NCBI GenBank assembly: GCA_030681645.1 | Contig: JAUXRX010000036.1 | Coordinates: forward strand, 109,838 to 173,837 | Length of the DNA stretch: 64,000 nt | From: Archangium sp. | GTDB taxonomy: Bacteria > Myxococcota > Myxococcia > Myxococcales > Myxococcaceae | Direction of reading: 5' to 3' | In this document: piece after piece, positions 1-7,223 of the stretch | Numbering within the stretch: the first letter of the stretch is position 1 | How the letters are laid out: each line of letters begins with the position of its first letter | Program-made: the position numbers and the translations under genes | Notes under the pieces: model-generated | What the model was told of the DNA's origin: nothing | Databases searched by the model: none | What the model saw: the letters and a program-made list of their open reading frames with translations, nothing else

Positions 1-674
1 CCGAGGAGATGGTCGCGCAGTACCTCCTCGCCCGCAGCGAGGCGCCCGCCGCCCAGCCCGCCAGCAACGTCGTGTTCATGGGCATGGGCGAGCCGATGGA
101 CAACCTCGACGAGGTGCTCCGCGCCGTCGAGGTGCTCACCCAGAGCCCCGCTCCGCAGCTCCGCCAGGTGGCGGTGACCGTGTCGACGTCCGGCGTGCTC
201 CCCGGGCTCGAGCGGTTCCTCGCGGAGTCGAACGCGTCGCTCGCCCTCTCGCTCAACGCCACCACCGACGAGGTGCGCGCGCGGGTGATGCCCCAGAACA
301 AGACCTGGCCCATCGAGGCGCTCCTGGGCGCCCTGCGGAAGGACGTGGCCCGGCGCTCGGGCAAGCGCGACTACTTCATCGAGTACGTGCTCTTCAAAGA
401 TCTCAACGACACCGACGCCGACGCGGACCGGCTGGTGGCGCTGCTCGAGGGCATCCCTTCCCGGGTGAACCTCATTCCCTACAACCCGTATCCCGGCACG
501 GGTCTCGAGACGCCCAGCGAGGCGCGGGTGCGCGCGTTCCACGAGCGCCTGGTGTCGAAGGGCATGCTCACGCTGATCCGGTGGCCCCGCGGCCGGGAGA
601 TCGCCGCGGCCTGCGGACAGCTGGTCTTGTCACGCGATGGCGCGGGGTTTCAGCCCGAGGCGAGCCCCGTTTGA
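1..674 (+). CDS. rlmN: 23S rRNA (adenine-C2)-methyltransferase RlmN, 3' part
   Basis: This is the C-terminal part of a radical SAM methyltransferase that methylates A2503 of 23S rRNA (and, in the family, A37 of some tRNAs). The reading frame is open to the left edge, so the start and the CxxxCxxC iron-sulfur motif are outside the window. What is visible is the family-specific FMGMGEPMDN segment near the left end, followed by the STSG, LALSLNA and YNPYPGTG blocks and a C-terminal LIRWPRGREIAAACGQL segment. The cysteine in AAACGQL matches the position of the methyl-carrying cysteine of RlmN. The ORF stops 63 bp before the next gene. The family assignment is firm; only the N-terminus is missing. 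Confidence 0.93.
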   Translation, partial: EEMVAQYLLARSEAPAAQPASNVVFMGMGEPMDNLDEVLRAVEVLTQSPAPQLRQVAVTVSTSGVLPGLERFLAESNASLALSLNATTDEVRARVMPQNKTWPIEALLGALRKDVARRSGKRDYFIEYVLFKDLNDTDADADRLVALLEGIPSRVNLIPYNPYPGTGLETPSEARVRAFHERLVSKGMLTLIRWPRGREIAAACGQLVLSRDGAGFQPEASPV

Positions 675-737
675 GGTCCCTTTCGACGCCTGCCCGTGCA
701 GGTGGAATTCGACCGACCCCCACTCGACTGTGGTTGA

Positions 738-2648
738 ATGTCGCCGCTCATGGCCGGTGAAGTGCTCTGCCCAAAGTGCGGAACCGTCTCCCCCACGGAG
801 ACCCGGGTGTGCCCGAAATGCGGCACGACCCTGAGCCTGGCCAGCGAGACCACCTCGAAGAGCAAGGCCTTCTCGCCCCTCAAGCAGCCGCAGTCGGGCA
901 GCAGGCCCGCCGCGCGCAAGCCGCTGGCGACCGATGCGGGCATGGCCGCGACCCCCGACGCCAGCACCCTGATGGAGCCCGACGAAAAGCCGGCGGCACC
1001 GAAGCGGTCGGCTCCCCGCCCGGCGGCCGGTCCCGTGCCGCAGGCCGGCGCTGCTGTGCCGCGGCGCTCCAACGCCGGCGGGAGCAAGACGAACTCCGAC
1101 GGGTCGACGTCCTCGGGCGCTCGCGACTCGCTCATCGGCCGGAAGCTGCAGGAATACGTCATCGAGTCGAAGCTCGGCGTCGGCGGCATGGGCGTCGTCT
1201 ACAAGGCCACGCACCAGATGATCGGCAAGGGCGTGGCCATCAAGGTGCTGCGCCCCGACATCTCGCCTGATCCGCGCGACATGGACCGCCTCCTCGACGA
1301 GGCCCGCATCATCAGCTCGATCAAGAACCGCGGCATCATCAACATCTTCGGCGCGGGCACGCTCGAGGACGGCCGCAACTACCTGATCATGGAATTGCTC
1401 GAGGGCGAGGCGCTCGAGCAGCGCATGCAGCGCGAGACGAAGATCCCCGCCGGCGACGCGGTGATCATTCTCGAGCAGGTGCTCTCGGCGCTGACCGCCG
1501 CGCACGAGGCGGGCGTGGTGCACCGCGACCTCAAGCCCGCCAACGTCTTCCTGGTGAAGGAAGCCAACCTCTTCTACGTGAAGCTGCTCGACTTCGGGCT
1601 GGCGCGCCGCAGCCAGCAGAACGTCACCCGCATCGCCGGCACGCCCGACTACATCTCGCCCGAGCACGCGCGCGGCCGCCCCGCCGGCCCTCCGGCCGAT
1701 CTCTACGCCTTCGGCGTGTTGTGCTTCCACATGCTCACCGGGCAGCTCCCCTTCATCGGCACCACCCCGATGGAGGTGATGGAGAAGCACGTTCACTCGC
1801 CCCCGCCGATCCCCCACGAGCTGAACAAGGAGATCCCCAAGGCGCTGTCCGAGCTGATCCTCAAGCTCCTGGCCAAGGAACCGGGCGAGCGCCCCGACGC
1901 GGTGCAGGTGAAGGCCGACCTCCGCGCCGCCACCAAGCAGATGCGCAACGCCACCACCCAGATGAGCCTGATGGCCATCGAGCCGGTGTCGGACGATCCC
2001 GCCGCGAAGGGTGACGAGAAGAAGCGGGCCCGTGAGCTCGCCGTCGCCGCGCAGGTGGCCGACCTCAAGCGCAAGGTCACCCGCCGCTGGCCCATCGTGC
2101 TGGGCGCGGTGGTGGGGGTCTGGTTCATCGGCGTGCTGGCCTACGTGCTCTGGCCCACCCCGACCGAGCCGGTGCAGCCCATCGCCATCGGCAAGAAGCC
2201 TCCGAAGAACCCACTCCTCGATCCGACCACCAACCCCGACATCGAGCCGGTCGCGGTGAAGGACCCGACTCCGAAAGACCCGGTTGATCCCGTGGTGGTA
2301 CCGAAGGATCCAGTCAATCCGGTCAACCCGAACACCGACCCGATCGTCGATCCCGCGCTCGACCCGACCGGCGAGGTCGACGCAGGCGGCCCCGAGGTGA
2401 TCGCCGAGACCGACGACACGGTGCTGGACGACGTCACCATCGGCGAGCGCAAGCGCACCAAGCGCATCCCCAACAACCTGGGGGAGATGCGCAGCGGCAT
2501 GAAGGGCGAGAAGCGCTTGCAGATGATGTTCGGCGCGCTCGTCGAGGAGGCCGAGAAGAAGTGCGAAGCGGTGCGCACCGTCAAGCAGCTCAGCGACTGC
2601 GAAGACGAGGTCAACCGCATCTACTACGACTACAACAAGGCCCTCTGA
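738..2648 (+). CDS. Membrane-anchored Ser/Thr protein kinase with N-terminal zinc ribbon
   Basis: A 636-residue Hanks-type kinase. Residues 11-28 form a small zinc ribbon (CPKC...CPKC), followed by a low-complexity Ala/Pro/Ser linker. The kinase domain starts near residue 138 with a glycine loop (LGVGGMGVVYKA), the lysine in VAIKVL, catalytic HRDLKPAN (about 261), DFGLA (about 285) and a TPDYISPEHARG activation/APE region, so it should be active. A single hydrophobic helix lies at about 451-475. The remaining 160 residues are rich in Pro/Asp/Val (PKDPVDPV-like) and end in a basic/acidic helical segment that would be extracytoplasmic. It stands alone, 63 bp after rlmN. ATG at 738 was used; ATG at 750 is also possible. 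Substrate and signal cannot be read from sequence. Confidence 0.93.
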   Translation: MSPLMAGEVLCPKCGTVSPTETRVCPKCGTTLSLASETTSKSKAFSPLKQPQSGSRPAARKPLATDAGMAATPDASTLMEPDEKPAAPKRSAPRPAAGPVPQAGAAVPRRSNAGGSKTNSDGSTSSGARDSLIGRKLQEYVIESKLGVGGMGVVYKATHQMIGKGVAIKVLRPDISPDPRDMDRLLDEARIISSIKNRGIINIFGAGTLEDGRNYLIMELLEGEALEQRMQRETKIPAGDAVIILEQVLSALTAAHEAGVVHRDLKPANVFLVKEANLFYVKLLDFGLARRSQQNVTRIAGTPDYISPEHARGRPAGPPADLYAFGVLCFHMLTGQLPFIGTTPMEVMEKHVHSPPPIPHELNKEIPKALSELILKLLAKEPGERPDAVQVKADLRAATKQMRNATTQMSLMAIEPVSDDPAAKGDEKKRARELAVAAQVADLKRKVTRRWPIVLGAVVGVWFIGVLAYVLWPTPTEPVQPIAIGKKPPKNPLLDPTTNPDIEPVAVKDPTPKDPVDPVVVPKDPVNPVNPNTDPIVDPALDPTGEVDAGGPEVIAETDDTVLDDVTIGERKRTKRIPNNLGEMRSGMKGEKRLQMMFGALVEEAEKKCEAVRTVKQLSDCEDEVNRIYYDYNKAL

Positions 2649-2675
2649 GCCTGGTCGGAGGGGCCACTTTCTTTC
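2639..2675 (+). terminator. Possible hairpin terminator after kinase gene
   Basis: The last codons and stop of the kinase gene form an imperfect stem (GGCCCTC at 2639-2645 with GAGGGGCC at 2658-2665, one bulge), followed by a pyrimidine/T-rich stretch (CTTTCTTTC). The stem is imperfect, so this is a weak call. Confidence 0.35.
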
Positions 2676-2716
2676 GTGGATCCCCCCGCGCGCGTTTGGT
2701 GTAGAGCCCCGGGCCC

Positions 2717-3799
2717 ATGGCTCGTGACGCGAAGAAGATGAGCGCCCCGGCGAAGGCGGCGAAGGCTGCCGCGGCGAAGCCCTTCAAGGCGCTGGTGACG
2801 CACTCCGAGGAGCTGGCGCTCGACAAGGCGCTGCTCCTGTCGATGCACGACACGATGGTGAAGGCGCGCTGCCTCGAGGAGCGCTTGATCGCCATGTACA
2901 AGACCGGCCACGGCTACTTCTGGATCGGCGGGCCCGGCGAAGAGGCCTTCAACGTGCCGCTGGGCCTCCTGATCAAGAAGGGGCAGGGCCCGGCGTTCGA
3001 CTACCTCCACTTCCACTACCGCCAGTCGGCCACGCTGCTGGCAATGGGCGAAGAGCCGCTGGGCGCGATCCGCCAGATGAAGAACACGGCGAGCGACCCG
3101 TACTCGGGCGGCCGGAACTTCGCGGGCCACTTCTCCAAGAAGGAATGGAACCTGGTGCCGGTGAGCTCGCCCATCGAGGTGCAGTACGCGATGGCGCCGG
3201 GCACCGCGCTGGTTCAGAAGCGGCACGGCGGCGACGGCATCACCATCGTCACCGGCGGCGACGCGGGTACGGCCGAGGGCGACTTCGCCAGCTGCCTGCT
3301 GTGGGCCAGCCGCCCGGGCCAGGAACTGCCCGTGCTGATCCTGGTGACCAACAACCGCTGGGGCATCTCGACGCCGTACGAGCAGATTCAGGCGGTGGAG
3401 AAGATCAGCGATCGCGGCGTGGCCTTCGGCATGAAGACCAAGACCATCGACGGCAACGATCCGATCTCCAGCTACCTCGAGCTCAAAGAGGCGATGGAAT
3501 ACGTGCGCACCGAGCGCAAGCCCTACCTGGTCGAGGCGCGCGTCTCGCGGCTCTACGGGCACAGCTCGGCGTCGGGCGCGAACTTCGCCACCGACGAGGC
3601 CGACTGCATCACCCTGTTCGAGGCGAAGCTCGAGCGGGCGGGCATGCTCACGAAGGCGCAGGCGAAGGCCGTGCGCGATCGCTACACCGAAGAGCTCGCC
3701 GACCTCGCGCGCGCGGTGAAGGAAGAGCCCTTCCCCGACGGCAGCACCATCTGGGATCACGTGTTCCACGGCGAGCCCGGCCGCGATCCCCTCGCTTAA
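2717..3799 (+). CDS. 2-oxoacid dehydrogenase E1 component, alpha subunit (TPP-dependent)
   Basis: A 360-residue E1-alpha subunit of a thiamine-pyrophosphate dehydrogenase (branched-chain 2-oxoacid or pyruvate type). It would decarboxylate the 2-oxoacid and transfer the acyl group to a lipoylated E2. The TPP/Mg segment near residue 180 reads GDAGTAEGD and ends in VTNNRWGIST, so the usual GDG...NN motif has Ala in place of the second Gly. An RLYGHSSASG segment matches the phosphorylation/substrate loop region. A basic Ala/Lys-rich N-terminal extension of about 25 residues precedes the domain. The beta subunit follows after 24 bp. No E2 or E3 gene is in the window, which resembles the M. xanthus esg locus where E1-alpha and E1-beta stand together. 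Substrate specificity is inference. Confidence 0.9.
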   Translation: MARDAKKMSAPAKAAKAAAAKPFKALVTHSEELALDKALLLSMHDTMVKARCLEERLIAMYKTGHGYFWIGGPGEEAFNVPLGLLIKKGQGPAFDYLHFHYRQSATLLAMGEEPLGAIRQMKNTASDPYSGGRNFAGHFSKKEWNLVPVSSPIEVQYAMAPGTALVQKRHGGDGITIVTGGDAGTAEGDFASCLLWASRPGQELPVLILVTNNRWGISTPYEQIQAVEKISDRGVAFGMKTKTIDGNDPISSYLELKEAMEYVRTERKPYLVEARVSRLYGHSSASGANFATDEADCITLFEAKLERAGMLTKAQAKAVRDRYTEELADLARAVKEEPFPDGSTIWDHVFHGEPGRDPLA

Positions 3800-3823
3800 C
3801 TCCTTCACGAAGAGAGACCCACC

Positions 3824-4879
3824 ATGGCCAACATGGCGCAGGCGATTCGCATGGCGTTGCACTTCGCCGAAGAGAACCTCGGCGTGACGGACATCTTCGG
3901 CGAAGACGTGGGCATGCCGCTGGGCGGCGTCTTCACCTGCACGCAGGGGCTCAAGACCACCTGGAACTCGCCGCTCGACGAGCGCGGCATCATCGGCACG
4001 GCGATGGGCATCGCGATGGCCGGCGGCAAGCCGGTCGCCGAGATCCAGTTCTGCGACTACATCTTCAACACCATCGACCTGCTCAAGCTGGCGGGCATGA
4101 CCCACTGGTCCTCGAACGGCCAGTGGAACCTGCCGATGGTGGTGATGACGCCGGTGGGCAGCGGAATTCGCGGCAGCATCTACCATTCGCATTCCGTCGA
4201 CGCGACGGCGACCCACATCGCGGGGTGGAAGATCGTGATGCCGTCGACGCCGCTCGACGCGTACGGCCTGCTGCTGTCGGCGTGCAAAGAGACGAACCCG
4301 GTGATGTTCCTCATCCCCAAGGCGCTCATGCGCATTCGCGGGCACGAGCACATTCCCGGCGAGCCGGGTGAAGACAAGGCGCTCTCGCGGCTCATCGACG
4401 CGCCGCTGGGCGATCGCACGAAGTGGGCGCCGCAGTGGCCTGCGCTCGAGGACGTCTCGATTCCGCTGGGCAAGGCGAAGACGGTGCGCGCGGGCTCGCA
4501 GCTGACGGTGGTGAGCTACGGCCGCACGCTGCCGCTGTGCGCCCTGGCTGCCGAGGCGCTGGCCGGTGACGGCATCGACGCCGAGGTGATCGACCTGCGC
4601 ACGCTGTGGCCCTACGACTGGGAAGCGCTCAAGGCATCGATCGAGAAGACCGGCCGGGTGCTGTTCGTGAACGAAGACACCGAGGTGACGAACTTCGGTG
4701 AGCACCTGGTGCGCCGTACGGTCGACGAGCTGTTCTTCAAGCTGCTCGCGCCGCCGAAGCTGCTGGCGGGCAAGTTCCTGCCGGGCATCGGCCTCGCCGA
4801 TCCGCTCGAGCTCGCCTCGGTGCCGCAGCAGCCGGACATCGAGCGGGCCATGCGCGCGCTCGCCGCCGTTCAGCCCTGA
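3824..4879 (+). CDS. 2-oxoacid dehydrogenase E1 component, beta subunit
   Basis: A 351-residue transketolase-like E1-beta subunit that pairs with the alpha subunit encoded just upstream. Family blocks visible in order are FGEDVG, a GGVFTCTQGL segment in place of the usual GGVF..T.GL, RGIIGTAMGIAMAGGKPVAEIQF, DYIF, the HSHSVDA segment, and the C-terminal transketolase domain with SYG, VIDLRTLWPYD and a closing VNEDTEVTNFGEHL block. A purine-rich ribosome site (AGAGAG) lies 8 bp before the ATG. Together the two genes should encode a heterotetrameric E1. The lack of E2/E3 nearby means the rest of the complex is encoded elsewhere. Confidence 0.92.
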   Translation: MANMAQAIRMALHFAEENLGVTDIFGEDVGMPLGGVFTCTQGLKTTWNSPLDERGIIGTAMGIAMAGGKPVAEIQFCDYIFNTIDLLKLAGMTHWSSNGQWNLPMVVMTPVGSGIRGSIYHSHSVDATATHIAGWKIVMPSTPLDAYGLLLSACKETNPVMFLIPKALMRIRGHEHIPGEPGEDKALSRLIDAPLGDRTKWAPQWPALEDVSIPLGKAKTVRAGSQLTVVSYGRTLPLCALAAEALAGDGIDAEVIDLRTLWPYDWEALKASIEKTGRVLFVNEDTEVTNFGEHLVRRTVDELFFKLLAPPKLLAGKFLPGIGLADPLELASVPQQPDIERAMRALAAVQP

Positions 4880-4887
4880 TCGTCGAG

Positions 4888-5118
4888 ATGAAGCCCGGAT
4901 CGCGTTGGCGCATCCTCGCCAAAGATGGCGAGCGCGAGGTGACTGCTCAGAACGAGGGCGTCTTCGACGAGCTGGTCGTGGACGGGTGGCTTCACCTGGA
5001 GCAGATGAACGAGAACACCTGGTGGATGCGGGTAGGTGACGCTCGCCTCGACATCGAGGTGGGGCCTGACGGGCGCGCCGAGGTGTCGGTCGAGCGGGGC
5101 GCCTACGAGCAGCCGTAG
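4888..5118 (+). CDS. Small hypothetical protein downstream of E1-beta
   Basis: A 76-residue acidic protein that I do not recognise. It begins 9 bp after the E1-beta stop, so it is probably read from the same transcript, and it is followed by a strong hairpin. Tryptophan and charged residues alternate (GWLHLEQMNENTWWMRVG), suggesting a short beta-rich fold, with no signal peptide or membrane segment. Codon use matches its neighbours (strong G/C third positions), which supports real coding. Confidence 0.65.
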   Translation: MKPGSRWRILAKDGEREVTAQNEGVFDELVVDGWLHLEQMNENTWWMRVGDARLDIEVGPDGRAEVSVERGAYEQP

Positions 5119-5132
5119 ACGCGAAAAGCACT

Positions 5133-5166
5133 CCGGCCGCCCGCCTCTTGAGAGGGGAGCGGCCGG
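5133..5166. terminator. Hairpin between convergent genes
   Basis: A perfect 8-bp inverted repeat (CCGGCCGC and GCGGCCGG) encloses a second palindrome (CCTCTTGAGAGG). It sits between the plus-strand small ORF ending at 5118 and the minus-strand calpain-like gene ending at 5191. On the minus strand it is followed by a short T run (TGCTTTTCG). It probably acts as a terminator, possibly for both directions. Confidence 0.55.
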
Positions 5167-5190
5167 GGGCACTGCTGCTTCGACGACGCT

Positions 5191-6990
5191 TCAGTTCGTG
5201 TACATCACGTTGTCGTAGAGCTTCTGGAACTCCTCGAGCTTCAGCTTGAACACGCCGTCGTTGGCGCCATTGCCCGCGGGCTCGGACTCGCCCCAGGGGT
5301 TGCGGAGCACCACGTAGCGCTCGGTGCCCGACTTCTCGTAGCCGAGGATGGAGTACGCGTGATCGCCGTACACGCCGGTGTTGGTGTAGTTCACCGGCCC
5401 GCCGTCATCGTGCGTGCCCGCGGCCACCGGCTTCTTCGCGTCGATGGCGGTGGTGATGGTCTTCCACACGTTGTCCGCGCTGCCGCCCGTGCCGATGGAG
5501 CGCCCCTGGGCGCCGGTGAAGTCCTCGAACACGTCGCCGGCGTGGCCGCCGTTGCCGATGGTGTCGTAGCTGCCCTTCCACTGGGCGTAGGCCTTCTCGA
5601 TCAGGGGGAACCACATCTCCATCTTGGCGGGGTCCGAGCTGTTCGAGCTGTGCCCGTACAGCGGGCCGCCGTACGAGCGCGCGTAGAAGTCACCGTCCAC
5701 CTTCACCGGCACGTCCTTGGTGCGGCCGGTCGACCAGTCGCGCTCCTTGAAGGTCACGGTGTACGTGCCGTCGCCGTTGGCCTTGACCATGTTCTGCAGG
5801 ACCTCGGGGTTGGCCTGGGCGATGGCCGCGACGGCCGCGGGGAAGTAGCAGTTACCGATCTGCCCCTGCTGCACGTCACCCGGCTTGGCGCCGTCGACGA
5901 AGAGCGGGCCGGTGAAGAGCTTCTTGCCGAACTTCGGCGTGCCGTCGGCGTTGAGCTCGTCCTTGTGCAGCGCGGGATCAGGGAGGATGTCGCCGGCCAC
6001 CGTGCCGCCCGGCACCGTCACGTTGCCCACCGTGGTGCGGAAGTCGGTGTTGTTCACGCCGTCAGAGGCGGCCACCGAGAAGTTGTCGCCCGCCTTGCCC
6101 TTGAGCTTCAAGTTCGCGGGGAAGTTGCCCTCGCCGTCGAGGGTGACGACCTGCTTGTCACCGCTGCGCAGGTTGGTGAACTGGATCTTCGCGCCCGGCT
6201 CGGAGATCTGCCGGCTCGAGTTGATGTTCTCCACGTTGATGGTGCCGTTGGCGCCGGCGGTGAGCCCGATGCGCAGAATCGAGACCTGCGCGTTGCGGCT
6301 GTCCTTCGTCTCGGCCGTGTTCGCCTTGATGTTCACCCAGTCAGAGGTGGTGCCATCGGCGTAGCGCGCGCGCATGCGGATGACGTCGCCTTCCTTCATC
6401 GCCATGTCGCCGGTCAGCTTCGCGTTGGTGAACTTGCCGTTCGCGTCGGCCTTGCCCACCACGAAGGTGTCGTCGGTGTGGTAGCGGCCGGTCGGCGCGG
6501 TGGTGAGGTTGATGGCCTCGATGGTGGCGCCGGCCTTGGTGGTGCCTGAGAGCCCGTTGGCCTGATCAGCGGTCACCTGGAAGCCGGCGACGCCCGTGTC
6601 ACCGCCTGGCGTCGGGCCGGGGCCCGTGCGACCGAGCACTGCGCTGAGGAACTCTTTCGCCGACGCCTCGAGCGGCACGCTGCCCGAGTCGAGGATGGTG
6701 GCCAGGTCCTTCTTCTCGGTGGTCGACAGGCCCTTCTTCGCGATGTCGATCTGCTGGTCGCGCGTCGCGCCCGGCTTCTTGAGCTCGGTGAGCGTCTTTG
6801 CCGCCGACCAGCCGCTGCGATCGCCCACCTGCGCCAGGATCTGCAGCGCCTGCTCAGTGCCAAGCTTCAGGTTCGGGTTGCTGCGCTTCTGCGCCTCGAA
6901 CGACGCGTACAGGGTGGCGAGCTTGCTGTCGGAGATCTTGGTGGGCATGGAATCCTGGGCAGTGTGGGGAGGTGCCGAATTGTCGTACAT
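5191..6990 (-). CDS. Calpain-like (C2) cysteine protease
   Basis: A 599-residue protein whose C-terminal half is a calpain-type peptidase domain. The catalytic Cys lies in GQIGNCYFPAA (C381), His in GDHAYSIL (H544) and Asn in VLRNPWG (N564), so the triad appears intact. The N-terminal 120 residues are a helical charged region with no clear signal peptide. Residues 125-340 are Thr/Gly/Asn-rich and look like two Ig/bacterial carbohydrate-like beta modules (ADQANGLSGTTKAGATIEA type). Such proteases are usually Ca2+-linked in eukaryotes; no EF-hand is visible here. The longest ORF starts at 6990. An ATG at 6948 has a better placed AGGA and may be the true start. It is monocistronic and convergent with the E1 unit. 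Secretion route and substrate are unknown. Confidence 0.85.
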   Translation of the reverse strand: MYDNSAPPHTAQDSMPTKISDSKLATLYASFEAQKRSNPNLKLGTEQALQILAQVGDRSGWSAAKTLTELKKPGATRDQQIDIAKKGLSTTEKKDLATILDSGSVPLEASAKEFLSAVLGRTGPGPTPGGDTGVAGFQVTADQANGLSGTTKAGATIEAINLTTAPTGRYHTDDTFVVGKADANGKFTNAKLTGDMAMKEGDVIRMRARYADGTTSDWVNIKANTAETKDSRNAQVSILRIGLTAGANGTINVENINSSRQISEPGAKIQFTNLRSGDKQVVTLDGEGNFPANLKLKGKAGDNFSVAASDGVNNTDFRTTVGNVTVPGGTVAGDILPDPALHKDELNADGTPKFGKKLFTGPLFVDGAKPGDVQQGQIGNCYFPAAVAAIAQANPEVLQNMVKANGDGTYTVTFKERDWSTGRTKDVPVKVDGDFYARSYGGPLYGHSSNSSDPAKMEMWFPLIEKAYAQWKGSYDTIGNGGHAGDVFEDFTGAQGRSIGTGGSADNVWKTITTAIDAKKPVAAGTHDDGGPVNYTNTGVYGDHAYSILGYEKSGTERYVVLRNPWGESEPAGNGANDGVFKLKLEEFQKLYDNVMYTN

Positions 6991-7139
6991 GCTCCTACGC
7001 GGTTGCGTGGGCAGACGAGAAAGTCTCCGACAGCCCGAATGTGCCCGTCAAACCCCTGGATTCACTTTGGTTGACAGCACCGTTCAGACAACCGCGCCCC
7101 TCTCAGGATCTGAGGATTTCCAGCTGGTTGGAGAAAGGG

Positions 7140-7217
7140 GGAAAAGGGGGACAGGCTGCTTTTGCCTCTGTGCGTAACTTGAACCTGTTGGGCAAAAGCA
7201 GCCTGTCCCCCTTTTCC
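7140..7217. repeat. REP/MITE-like palindromic repeat, copy 1
   Basis: A 78-bp element with perfect 27-bp arms (7140-7166 and 7191-7217; core GGGGACAGGCTGCTTT) and a 24-nt loop. It begins 7 bp beyond the stop codon of the Ig-repeat lipoprotein gene. A second copy with the same core and the same 24-nt loop length lies at 38101-38177 in the opposite orientation, and both loops contain CAGGTTCA. No transposase is present in the window; such palindromes are typically mobilised in trans by IS200/RAYT-type enzymes (inference). Confidence 0.85.
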
Positions 7218-7223
7218 ACTCCC

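Noticed and set aside
2630..5131. 833-residue minus-strand ORF over the E1 genes
   Set aside because: It is the antisense shadow of the two E1 genes in GC-rich DNA; its translation is Arg/His/Leu-rich with no domain, while the plus strand has clear E1 motifs.
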